A stretch of 64,000 bases of DNA from Adiantum capillus-veneris (Eukaryota > Streptophyta > Polypodiopsida > Polypodiales > Pteridaceae): assembly GCA_014529385.2 (NCBI GenBank), contig CM043966.1, forward strand, positions 145,130,711 to 145,194,710. Reading direction: 5' to 3'. Under the pieces are notes generated by a model. The model did no database searches and was not told where the DNA came from. It was given only the letters and a program-made list of their open reading frames with translations. Positions 33,731-43,120 of this stretch are shown here, piece by piece (positions within the stretch are counted from its first letter, which is position 1; each line of letters begins with the position of its first letter). The translations under genes and the position numbers were made by a program.

Positions 33731-36700
33731 TCATGTAACAATACTTACATAAGACAGCGGCCTTTGGACAGATCTTTGGTAGATCCTTTGTAGAAGGCGA
33801 CTCAAATAGGGCTTCAAGCGATACCCGTTTACTTTCCTGGAGTGCTCTTTACCATTCAAGTCCATAAGCTGATAGTAACTTGAATTGAAAGCCTTCTTGA
33901 CTATGTATGGCCCTTGCCATCTTGTTTCAAACTTGGCATCAAAACGATTGTCAAGTCGATTGTCATACCTTAGCACAAGCTCTCCTTCCTTGATGCCTTT
34001 GTCCTTCAGTTTCTTGTCGGCGTTTCCTTCGCTTGTGTGGCCTGTGTGGTTTTCTCTTGTAGCACTCTTATGCTGCTTCTCTTTTCCACTCAAGCTCCAC
34101 TAACGTAAGAAGTCGATCCATCCATTACCTCTTGATCATCTTGTGCTCCTTTGCCATGAAGTCGCATTGTTGGAATGTTGAGCTCGAAGGCTGCAAAGCC
34201 TCTTGACCATAGACCAAGTGAAATGGTGTGAACTCCGTGGCTTCCCTATATGTGGTTCGATATGCCCACAAGGCACCATCCAAGAAGTCATCCCATAATT
34301 TTGTCTTGTTTTGCACCATCTTTCTAATGATTCCTGCAATGACACCATTAGCCTTCTCCACCAAACCATTTGACTGTGGGTAGTATGGTGTGCTATGACG
34401 ATGTAGAATGTGAAGCTCTTCACAAACTTCTGTGAGCAATCCTTTCTAAACCCTGGACCATTATCAGAAACAATCTCCAAAGGTGTGCCAAATCTACAAC
34501 AAATGTGAGTGTAGACGAATTTGCTCACTGTCTTCTCATTTACCTTTGCCACACTTTGTGCTTCCACCCACCTAGTCATATAGTCTACAGCCACTAGAAT
34601 GTAGAGTTTACCATTTTTTGTCCTAGGCAGAGGACCCATAGCATCAATGCCCCACTTTTCAAAGGGTCCATTTGCAAGCACTATTTGCCTCGGGCCATGC
34701 ACCAACCTTCTATTTCCATTTATCTGACAATTGTGACAGCTTTTACACCAATGTTGAACATCCACATGCAACTTGGCCAAACATACCCCGAAAACAAAAT
34801 CTTCTTCACAGTTAATTCTTGGGCAAAATGACCACCACATGCCTCTTCATGCAAACCTTTTAGAATGGCTGGAATTTCCTTGATAGTTGGTACTCTTCTG
34901 CACACTTGATCCTTCCCTCTTGATAGAGGGAGCCTTCTAGGAAGAGATATACGCTTGCCTTCTTCATGAGTCTCCTCTTCTGAGCTTTTGTGAAGTCTGG
35001 TGGAAACTCACCCTCCAAAATGTAGCCAATGATGGGAGCCAATGACTCCAATCCCTGGTACCTCGTTGCTTCACAGCAGCCGCCACCATGATGACCTGCA
35101 CTTCTTTCTTTACACATGCAACGGCTTGTTGTGCAAGTAAATCAGCATCTTCATTCTGTTTCCTAGGAATATGATATAGTTGCACTTCTTCAAATTGATT
35201 AAACAATCTACGAATGGCATGAACTTTTGTCCGTAAGCTCTCATTCTTGCATGCCCAAATGCCTAAAATCTGTTTAACAATGAGAAGTGCATCTCCCTTT
35301 ACCATGAGGCGTTGTATCCTTGGCCAATGCACATCTTCAAACCTTGAAGTAGAGTGTCATATTCTGCTTCATTGTTGCTAGCTGAACTTGGTAGATTGAA
35401 CTTCTCTTTCATGACCACCTCTCCACTTGGGTTGAGCAACACTAGCCCTCCCCCTGCTTTTCTGTGGCTCGACGAAAAGCTCCATCAAAGAACAAGGTAA
35501 AAGCATTAGGAATACTTTTTGGTGGTGGCAATGGTAGGGTCTTTACTTCAGGCACCTTAATCTCTTTTCATGCACCCTATAAGTGAGAATCCCTGCCAAT
35601 TGTGCACGCACACTATCTTCTACCTTGAAAGAGTATTGAAACTCTTGCAACTCCATAATCCACTTTGAGATCCTAGTACTAAGATTCATTTGAGATGACA
35701 CCCAAGGGAACAAATTTTCTGCAGTGAGAATTACAAAAGGTTTTGGTAGCAGGTAGGATCTAAACTTTCTCACCGCAAACATGAGAGAAAGCATCATGAG
35801 TTCTGCTTCTGTGTAGTCTCTCTCAAAGCATTCATGACCCTACTAGCAAAGTAGATGGGTCGCATCCTTGTACTGTGGGGATCTTGTTGTAGCAACACAG
35901 CACCAATTGTTTCTTTCCAGCACTAGAGCTAACAAAGAATGTGTACTCCCAACAAGGAGGCATGAGTGTTGGTAGCTCTGACAAAATGACTTTAATGTTA
36001 CAAAAGTACTCTTCAAGCTCATCAGACCATGCAAATTCTACTTGTTGTGTCAACTTTTGCAAAGGGTGAAGTAACTCCGAGGCTAAGTGAATGAAGCGTG
36101 ACATATACTTCACCTTTTGAATGAATGAGATGACCTCCTTAAGACTCTTGGGTGATGGTAGCTCAATAAGAGCCTTTGCCTTTGAAGGATCCACTTCAAT
36201 GCCTTTGTAAGAAACTTTATGACCAAGCAAGATTACTTCATCCTCACCTATATGGCACTTGTCGGGTTGAGTTGACCTCCCATGTCGTAGAGCTTCTTTA
36301 AACCTTCTTCTACCCTTTGTAGATGCAATGATTTTGAGCTATAAATACAGAAATCATCAATGAACACCCTAATTGACTTTCCAAAGAATGCTTGAAACAC
36401 CATATTCATGAAACGTTGGAATGTTGCAGGAGCATTTGTCAGACCAAATGGCATGACTCTAAAAGCATAACAACCCCAAGGAGTGATAAAGGTTGTTTTC
36501 AATTGATCCTCCAATGCAATCCCTATTTGAAAGTAACCTGAGTAACCATCGCACACAGTGTACTTCTCATGACCAGCTACCTCATTTAGTATCTCATCCT
36601 GGAATGGGAGGGGAAAGTGATCTCTTTTTGTTGCCTCATTGAGGGACGGTAATCCACACACACCCTCCACTTGCTGTTCTTCTTAGGAGTGACAACAACA

Positions 36701-38181
36701 GGAGAGACCCACTCTGAATTCTCCACTGGATAAATGAACCCTACTGCTAGAAGCTTTCTTACCTCCTTGAGTAGAGCCTGCTCTTTAATGACTCCTAGCC
36801 TTCGTAGCTTTTGAGCCTTAGGTGTGGCCTCTGGCTTCAACTCAATCTTGTGTTGAACAACATCTACTCCACGCACGTCGGTGTAGTCTTTCGCAAAAAG
36901 CCTAGGAAACTTCCTTAGCACACATTTGAACTCCTCTCTTTCATCCTTTGTAAGTGTTGTTGATAGCATACCTTCCAACATCCCTTCATCTTGATCACCT
37001 TCGTTCTCTTGAGGACCTACCTCCTCCAAGCCTTGACAAGAGGTCTCTTGGTTGCTTGGCTTAAACCTTACCCCCATGACTTCGATGGAAGACTCCTCTT
37101 TAGTAATGCTGCCGCTACTTTCTTCTTCTGAAGTGCTATCGGTCCAACCTTCTTCCGTCTCACTTTGAGATGATTCTTCATCGAGCTCCTCTTGGCGTTG
37201 CTCCTTCATGTCAAAGACAACCTTCTTGTGATTGTCATTCCTGCAAATTAGCTTTCCACTCTCCCAATCCTGCAAAGCTCGCATTTTCATTAGCCATGGT
37301 CTTCCTAGGATAAATGGGTAACCATTTCCCTTGGTAGACATGACATAGAAATCCACTGCCTTCTTAATGCCAAAGGCCTCCACAAAAACATTTTTACAAA
37401 TGCCTACGCACCTAGCCTTGCTATTGTTTGCCATCTTGACCCTAATTTCAGGTGTCTCATGGATGTGCATGCCTAGTTTTTGCATGAGTCCCTCTGTCAT
37501 GATGCAAATTTGTGCACCCCCATCCACTAGACCTTTCCTAACCAATCTTCCTTTGATGTAACAGTCTAGCACCGGTGTAATGTCCTCATTCATTTCAGCT
37601 TGTGCAATTTTTACAACAGGCACACTCTCTTTTACCTTTCTCCTAGTGCTAACTGCCCTTGTTAAATCCCTCCTAACTTGTGGACTTAATGCAAGAAATT
37701 GAGGCCATGAAATATCAGGACCCTTACCTCTCATGTCTTCCAACAAGTTGTACGGAGCCATACCATGTCCAAGAGGGAAGTCTTGGAGGTTGATACGACG
37801 TCGAGTCCTCTTGGTTTCCTTGGTTCCCTTTGCCTTCTTGCCTTGTCCATGGTCACTCTGTGATGTGACTCCTTCTTTCTCTTTACCTTTTCCTTGGCCA
37901 CGCTTAATTCCATTGGCTTCCATGCCAACCTCATTTGAATTTGTCACCTCTACCACATGCACATTTGGATCTGGAAAAGGTGGAACTCCTTCTACCCCGT
38001 GTGGAGGTGGTCTTGGTCCATTTGGCCTTTGTAGAAGCCTTGGTTGTTGACCAGTTCCTTCACGTGCATTCATCACTGGGTAATTCAAGTTAGGCCTCCC
38101 TGGCTCCCCACGGGGCCAAGGACAATTATACATCCCATGTCCAGACTCTCCGCAATTCCAACATTGCAAGACTCTCCTAGG
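33731..38181 (-). pseudogene. Tat-like Ty3/gypsy pol, copy 1
   Basis: In reading order: a CCHC zinc knuckle CWNCGESGHGMYNC (about 38165-38124), an acidic linker, an aspartic protease with LVDGGAQICIM (about 37540), RT with VTPKKNSKWRVCVDY and FIDDFCIYS, RNase H, a second archaeal-type RNase H, an H2C2 finger and an integrase core. The 527-codon frame 38169-36586 is intact. Downstream of 36.67 kb the frame breaks many times through single-base indels relative to copy 2, nearly all a lost base in a homopolymer. It keeps Q (CAG) where copy 2 has a stop near the C-terminus, and K and L at two other copy-2 stop positions. Confidence 0.85.
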
Positions 38182-38946
38182 TCATGGATCTCGCTCTTCA
38201 GACTTCTTTGCTTGTCCCTTTGGACCTACAGCTTGTGCAAGGTGAATTGACAGGCTGCTTAAAGATTCGTTTAACTTCTCAATTACCTCCGCCGTTACCT
38301 CAGGAAGCTCCCTCGATGTTGATGCTTGTGACTTACCTTTGGGTCTAAGACCTTCTATTGGAACCTCTCCCCTTAGGCACTTGAGTTTCCTATACTTCTC
38401 AGCAGCCCTAGTTTCAGCTGCATCAAAAGTAGCAGGTGCACCCGCCTCAACTTTTACCTTAAGGTCAGGAAAGAGTCCGGCTATGAACCTCTCCTTCTTT
38501 AAAAATTCTGCACCATCACCAGGGTTAGTAACATTTCGTATCCATAGAGCCCAAAGACGTAGAAACTCTTGCTTGTACAAGTAGTAGTCATATAAGTCTT
38601 TTTGCTTATGAGAAACAATGTCTTGCCATAGTTTTTGAGTGTTTTGGGGATCAAAGAAGTATCTCTTAAAACGATTCAAAACTTCTGTGTAATTCCCCTT
38701 AACTTCCTCAGGCAAAGAGTCAAACCAAGTACTAGCATCTTTCCTAAGGACCACCTCAAACATTTCTACACGTTCTTGATTGGTTACTATCCTCTTGATA
38801 CGGCAAGACATCTTGAAATTTGCTAAAAATAATTCTGCATCCTCTCCAGGCTCTCCAAAGAAAGAGGATATCCAGACATTTGGCGTTGGCTCTCCATTAT
38901 TATGAAAGATTACAATACGAGTTACAATAAGGGATACAATAGAGAT
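38182..38946 (-). CDS. gag: gag (capsid region), copy 1
   Basis: This is a Retrotrans_gag-type domain: MSCRIKRIVTNQERVEMFEV, DASTWFDSLPEE, FDPQNTQKLWQDIVSHKQ, ERFIAGLFPDLKVKVE. The first ATG in the frame is at 38811, but the conserved gag region already begins upstream at PNVWISSFFGEPGEDAEL (about 38880), where no ATG exists after the preceding TAG. It is in the same frame as ORF D, separated only by the TAG at 38947-38949, and in the same frame as pol, separated only by the TGA at 38182-38184, which lies before the zinc knuckle. Gag coats the element RNA in particles. Confidence 0.75.
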   Translation of the reverse strand: MSIVSLIVTRIVIFHNNGEPTPNVWISSFFGEPGEDAELFLANFKMSCRIKRIVTNQERVEMFEVVLRKDASTWFDSLPEEVKGNYTEVLNRFKRYFFDPQNTQKLWQDIVSHKQKDLYDYYLYKQEFLRLWALWIRNVTNPGDGAEFLKKERFIAGLFPDLKVKVEAGAPATFDAAETRAAEKYRKLKCLRGEVPIEGLRPKGKSQASTSRELPEVTAEVIEKLNESLSSLSIHLAQAVGPKGQAKKSEERDP

Positions 38947-39405
38947 CTAGAACCACTCGCCTGCAAATGAAGAAGTGAGAAAATACCACTCTAGGTTTTC
39001 TTCTTCAGCTATCCAAGCTTCAATAAGGTCTCGATTTGTTTGATCAAAACAAAAGGGTAGACTATTGATGAGCTCTAAGAAGGGTTGAAATTCTTCAAAG
39101 CTAAGGCGATAAACAAAAATCTCTAGAACTTCATTTTCTGGATCCAAAAGAGCAACCACGTCCCAAGTGATAAATTGCACTTGCTCTACAATTCCCAATG
39201 CACAAGCGGTTTGTATAAAAACTAGATCTACATGCTCGTTGAAGGCCGTGAGAAAGTAGCAATTGACTAGGAGCTCCTTTCCTTCGAGTTCCACACAGTC
39301 GGAGTGAGGCAACCTTCTCACAATTTCATAAAGAACATCCTCATCAAGTCCAATCAAGTTTGCAAGATTTAAAGACTCCACTTGTGCTACAAAATTCCTG
39401 GACAA
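38947..39405 (-). CDS. Accessory ORF D upstream of gag, copy 1 (152 aa, unknown)
   Basis: An intact 152-codon frame starting MSRNFVAQVESLNLANLIGL. No family was recognised. It is clearly a paralogue of ORF C just upstream: both share an opening L-x-E/D-x-V-x-R-R-L-P-H block, a FIQ..CAL..V..V.F..W block and a RLxFxEFxPxLxLINSLPF block near the end. The opening resembles the first half of an F-box (inference). It ends in a TAG that leads in frame into gag, so it could be made alone or as a D-Gag fusion. Acidic overall. Confidence 0.65.
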   Translation of the reverse strand: MSRNFVAQVESLNLANLIGLDEDVLYEIVRRLPHSDCVELEGKELLVNCYFLTAFNEHVDLVFIQTACALGIVEQVQFITWDVVALLDPENEVLEIFVYRLSFEEFQPFLELINSLPFCFDQTNRDLIEAWIAEEENLEWYFLTSSFAGEWF

Positions 39406-39451
39406 AAACTCCTTAGGATTATGGTTAAATCATTCAAAAGCATAAAGAGAT

Positions 39452-40006
39452 TTACAATGTCTCTATGAACAAAGTGTCATAGAAAGTAGAGAAGGATGAG
39501 AATTTATACAAATTTGCAATCTTCTCTATGCTCTCTTTATTAAGACAAGCTCTGAATAGCTCCCTATCTCCTTTGTTGAAAGCGAAAGGAAGACTATTAA
39601 TAAGACGCAAATGAGGGAAAAATTCACCAAATGTGAGTCTATGCAGCATGAACTCTGGCTGCAAGTTTCCTGAAGAGTCTTCCTCAATGGTGAAATGCAC
39701 TTGCCAAACGCCAAATTTCACTCTATTTACCAATCTTAGGGCACACACTAGTTGGATGAATGCGCGGTCTTCCTTAGTGCCCAACAACAAGAGGAAAATG
39801 GAATCAACACGTAGGACCTTCTGTCTTAACTTCACCACCCTCTTTTTATGAGGGAGACGCCTTACTACTTGCTCCTGCAACTCAATTGGTAATAGAGCTA
39901 GATCTCTAAGGATTGAACTTTCACTGCACACACATTCCCAGTTAGAACAAATGATCGTTTTTTTGTTTCTTGTAACAACTTGGACAAAGAAATAAAAAAC
40001 ATACAC
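39452..40006 (-). CDS. Accessory ORF C upstream of gag, copy 1 (184 aa, unknown)
   Basis: 184 codons from ATG at 40006. A hydrophobic start (MYVFYFFVQVV) is followed by LPIELQEQVVRRLPHKKRVV, an F-box-like opening. The later FIQLVCALRLVNRVKFGVWQ and RLTFGEFFPHLRLINSLPF blocks match ORF D. More basic than D. An acceptor-like TTTATTTCTTTGTCCAAG lies just inside the start, so the N-terminus may differ in a spliced RNA. Not in frame with D. Confidence 0.65.
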   Translation of the reverse strand: MYVFYFFVQVVTRNKKTIICSNWECVCSESSILRDLALLPIELQEQVVRRLPHKKRVVKLRQKVLRVDSIFLLLLGTKEDRAFIQLVCALRLVNRVKFGVWQVHFTIEEDSSGNLQPEFMLHRLTFGEFFPHLRLINSLPFAFNKGDRELFRACLNKESIEKIANLYKFSSFSTFYDTLFIETL

Positions 40007-40032
40007 ACTACTTTGCCGGGCTGCACTTCATT

Positions 40033-40251
40033 TTAAAATAAAATGAACACATGTACATCAAAAGAAGTGTGGTAGTTGATGAGAGGTAGAATGATAGGGT
40101 TTGGTGATGCAAGAATTTCTCCTGCTCTTTGGGCACCAAACATGAACACCATTCGTTGTTGAAAATGGATCTTTCTACTAATTGCAACGTTTATTCTAAT
40201 GTGTGGAGTAAAATGAAAGGGAAAAACCTCTATTCCTGGGCCATTATCCAT
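40033..40251 (-). CDS. Small accessory ORF B, copy 1 (72 aa, unknown)
   Basis: MDNGPGIEVFPFHFTPHIRI... with the conserved ending NPIILPLINYHTSFDVHVFI followed by LF-stop. It is a paralogue of ORF A 21 bp upstream (shared pattern: F-Q-R in the middle, NPxILPLIxY and F/LDVxxFxLF at the C-terminus). Alternating hydrophobic residues suggest beta strands rather than a membrane helix (inference). Same frame as A, separated by two stops. Confidence 0.6.
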   Translation of the reverse strand: MDNGPGIEVFPFHFTPHIRINVAISRKIHFQQRMVFMFGAQRAGEILASPNPIILPLINYHTSFDVHVFILF

Positions 40252-40272
40252 GGCCTATGCATGTCCTAATTC

Positions 40273-40485
40273 TTAAAACAAAACAAAAATATAGACGTCC
40301 AAACTAAGGTCGTATCTAATGAGAGGCAAAATAAAAGGATTTACTGAAGCGTTTATCTCGGCCAACCTAAGAGGACCTAAAATTCTACGAATGACACGTT
40401 GAAATTGCAACTTAGTACTAACAATTATGTGTACCTTTTGCCTTGCAATGGGAATGAAGGGATCATACAAAGCTTCGTGATTCAT
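40273..40485 (-). CDS. Small accessory ORF A, copy 1 (70 aa, unknown)
   Basis: This is the first ORF after the primer-binding site (start 55 bp beyond it). 70 codons, with QKVHIIVSTKLQFQRVIRRI in the middle and NPFILPLIRYDLSLDVYIF near the end. A homologue of the same length sits in a different LTR element on the plus strand at 46413-46625 with, by my hand count, 41 of 70 residues identical. Protein-level conservation between distinct elements argues that this small frame is or was a real gene. Confidence 0.65.
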   Translation of the reverse strand: MNHEALYDPFIPIARQKVHIIVSTKLQFQRVIRRILGPLRLAEINASVNPFILPLIRYDLSLDVYIFVLF

Positions 40486-40539
40486 GCAAACTACTTGACT
40501 ATGCTAAAGGTTGATTCTACACAAAAATACACAAGCCGT

Positions 40540-40557
40540 TCCTCAGTGGGGGCACCA
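40540..40557 (-). promoter_or_regulatory. Primer-binding site of the Tat-like element, copy 1
   Basis: Minus strand TGGTGCCCCCACTGAGGA begins 3 bp after the LTR end. Its complement ends GGGGGCACCA, compatible with a tRNA 3' end. I do not assign the tRNA. Confidence 0.75.
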
Positions 40558-40560
40558 ATT

Positions 40561-43120
40561 TGAGGCGGTCCGGGGCGGGCAACAAGAAGAGTGGCCTCTA
40601 GACACCCTTCAAGGCTCCCGTGCTGCTCAATGGGGCTGGGGCACAACACAACACAAACCAAGACAACAAACCCACCGCCAAATCCCAACTACACAAGGGG
40701 CACCACCTAGTTTAAGAGCGAACTAGGATGCAAAAGAGGAGAATCGTTAGAGCAACCAACAAACAAGCAAGGAATTACACTAACCCTAACACCAATGGAA
40801 TACTCTCACACACTAAAACACGAGAGAGAGAGAGAGAGAGATAGTGCTCGGGCTGCTTTGAAACGTATCGGCGATGATCAAGCAAACACAACTATATATT
40901 TAAGAAAGAGAGAGAAAGGGAGAGGGGGTGCTTGTTGCATTAATACCTTCTTACAAATCTGTCATGACAAATCAAAGTGAGATTAGTACTTGTTCAACAT
41001 AGCTTGCGTAAATTTCACCACAACACATCACTAGAAAAGCCACCCCAATCACTGTCTTAAGGCCAGGGGAGTCCTCTCCACCCTGTCGCCCTCTTACAGT
41101 ATGTGGGATTTATGGTTAGATTGATGACAACACCAGAGACAAGCTATCAAGAACTTAAAAAAAAACCAAGACACTTACGCATCATTGTTGTCCATTACTT
41201 CACGTTGGAAGGGAGACAAAATATCCAAGATTAGTCCAAATCCACCCTCCTTGATTCAGCGAATGTTGGGCTTACACTAGTAGGAGAAATGATAGATTTC
41301 CTACTCTCAATTGAATGATCACTCTCTCTATTACAATGGCATAGATTTCCCTTGCTAATCCCCTATTACAACACATGCACATGCATAAGACAATGAGCTT
41401 CCACTCAAGAGCTCCTTCTAGAGAGGTTGAGCTTGGCTTCTCAAGCTATAGCATAGTGCTCTTGCTTATGGCTTCCTCCCTTTTATGCTAGCTACACCCT
41501 CCTTTTATAGCAATTTTGAAGGCTAGGGTTACTCCTCTAACCATGGTTGGGTTAGATTTTCAGCAATTTATCTAATTTCTTTTGCTTGGAATTATCAAGA
41601 AGTTGGTGGGGAAAGAGAGAGGAGAAAAATGGAGGTGATAGGACTTTTCATAGTGGGTTAGTGTTAGTAGAGTTAGTATTAATTTACAAATGGAATTGAA
41701 TATTTACAATGGGAGTATCCATGTAGGATACAAATAAGGAAGAAAAACTCTTAAGAGGTAAGAAAAGGTGGATTTCTTACAAGGTTGATGCTCCAAGTGT
41801 CTTGAGTAGGGCCAATTTTGACGCTTGTTGACGGTCCACTAGCTTTGACGGTACATTTTTTCTCCACTCTTGACCTTCCTTGGGAGACAAGGTAATTGAA
41901 GCTGAGTAATCAACCACCATGATACTGTCTTTTAAGAGAAGAGGCTGAATTTTGTGGTTTTTTGATAGATATGGGTAATTTGGAAGAGGAAAAATGAGAC
42001 TAGGTGGTCAATTTTGGAATGGAATTGTGTGTGGGAGGTATGAGTTCACCATGGTTTCTCTTATTCTTCAAGGTTGAGGAGAAGGTGAGTAGTGTGCAGA
42101 GAGGAGTGGTGAGAGAGATGGGGATGATGAGTGGAGAAGTGTGTGTGAAAGAGGAAAATGATAAAGTGGAAGAGAGAGTGTGGCTGCATAGCATGGGAAA
42201 ACTGGGGTCCACTAAAAACATCATAGCTCACAGCTGGTAGCTCCAAAAATCATGAAAAAATTTGGGGTGATTATTCAGAGCGTGGGCTACATTTTCTCTT
42301 TTGACCACCGCTCCAAATTCGGAGTGGAGATAGGTGCCAAAATTCTCACCAAAAAGCCTGTTGTTTAGGCCTGCAAAAGTCTTTTAGTGGTCCCCTCCTT
42401 TGTTGAATTTGTACAATGCATCCAAGAGTGAGCCCCTCCTTTGTCATATTATAATACAAAGCATTCAAGTTGCCCTTGACCCATGCATGGAGGAGGATTA
42501 TTGGTGAAATAAGAAATATATACATGGTGGGACTAGTGTATGGACTATTCATGGACTTTAGCTCAATGAGCACATGGTGTTAGAATTTTGGGTGAAAGAG
42601 GAAAATGTATGCAAGTAAATAATATAATAAAAGTAACCAATGAGTAGAAATCAATTTTTTGTTTTCACGAGGGTGAGGGTGAAAATGTGGGAGTGATTTG
42701 TATAAAGGAAAAATATGAGGTTAGAGTATGTACATATTGGCAAAAAATAAAATTATGGTGTAAGAGGATGAAAGAAGGTGTACATAGGTTTAATAAAACA
42801 CACACCTAAGTAGAAATATTTAAATAAAATACCAAAATAATTATAAAAAATCCCTATATTTAGGCCATATATACAATGAAATATTTACACACAAAGAGGC
42901 CATAATATACTTTTATTTTTTTATTTTTTTTATTTTTTTTGGCTCACCTAGCCCAGTGACTAGCTAGCTGAGGGTTTTTAAGAAGATATGGGAAAAGTCC
43001 CGTGACTCACGCACGCCTATGTACAGTGAAATGGTAGGAATAGCCACAGTGTTTGGGTGATTTTGGTAGGGTGAGGTAACTCACTGTGGCAATTACAAAG
43101 AGCCGAAAAAACGGCTATCA
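40561..43120 (-). mobile_element. 5' LTR of the Tat-like element, copy 1 (2560 bp)
   Basis: Minus strand TGATAGCCGTTTTTTCGGC ... GGACCGCCTCA. It contains a TATAAAAGG box at 41502-41510. It differs from the truncated 3' LTR by lacking about 130 bp (near 42590) and by substitutions. The LTRs of one element should be identical when inserted, so this means age or recombinant origin. A short GA run lies near 40822. Small frames on both strands within it also occur in the other LTR copies and were not called. Confidence 0.85.

Noticed and set aside
38182-38184. TGA as an established programmed readthrough site
   Set aside because: It lies before the zinc knuckle rather than between gag and pol proper, and no known readthrough context follows; shared ancestry of the two copies explains its conservation. 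Kept only as a question.
37367-38250. Plus-strand frames antisense to gag-pol (also 53304-54463)
   Set aside because: Shadows of the minus-strand polyprotein, without family matches.
40540-40557. tRNA gene fragment
   Set aside because: Only 18 bases complementary to a tRNA 3' end, placed exactly 3 bp from the LTR end; it is a primer-binding site.
42000-42573. Open frames on both strands within the LTRs (also at 57906-58479 and 2827-3054)
   Set aside because: Overlapping frames inside a non-coding LTR; their conservation follows from LTR copying.
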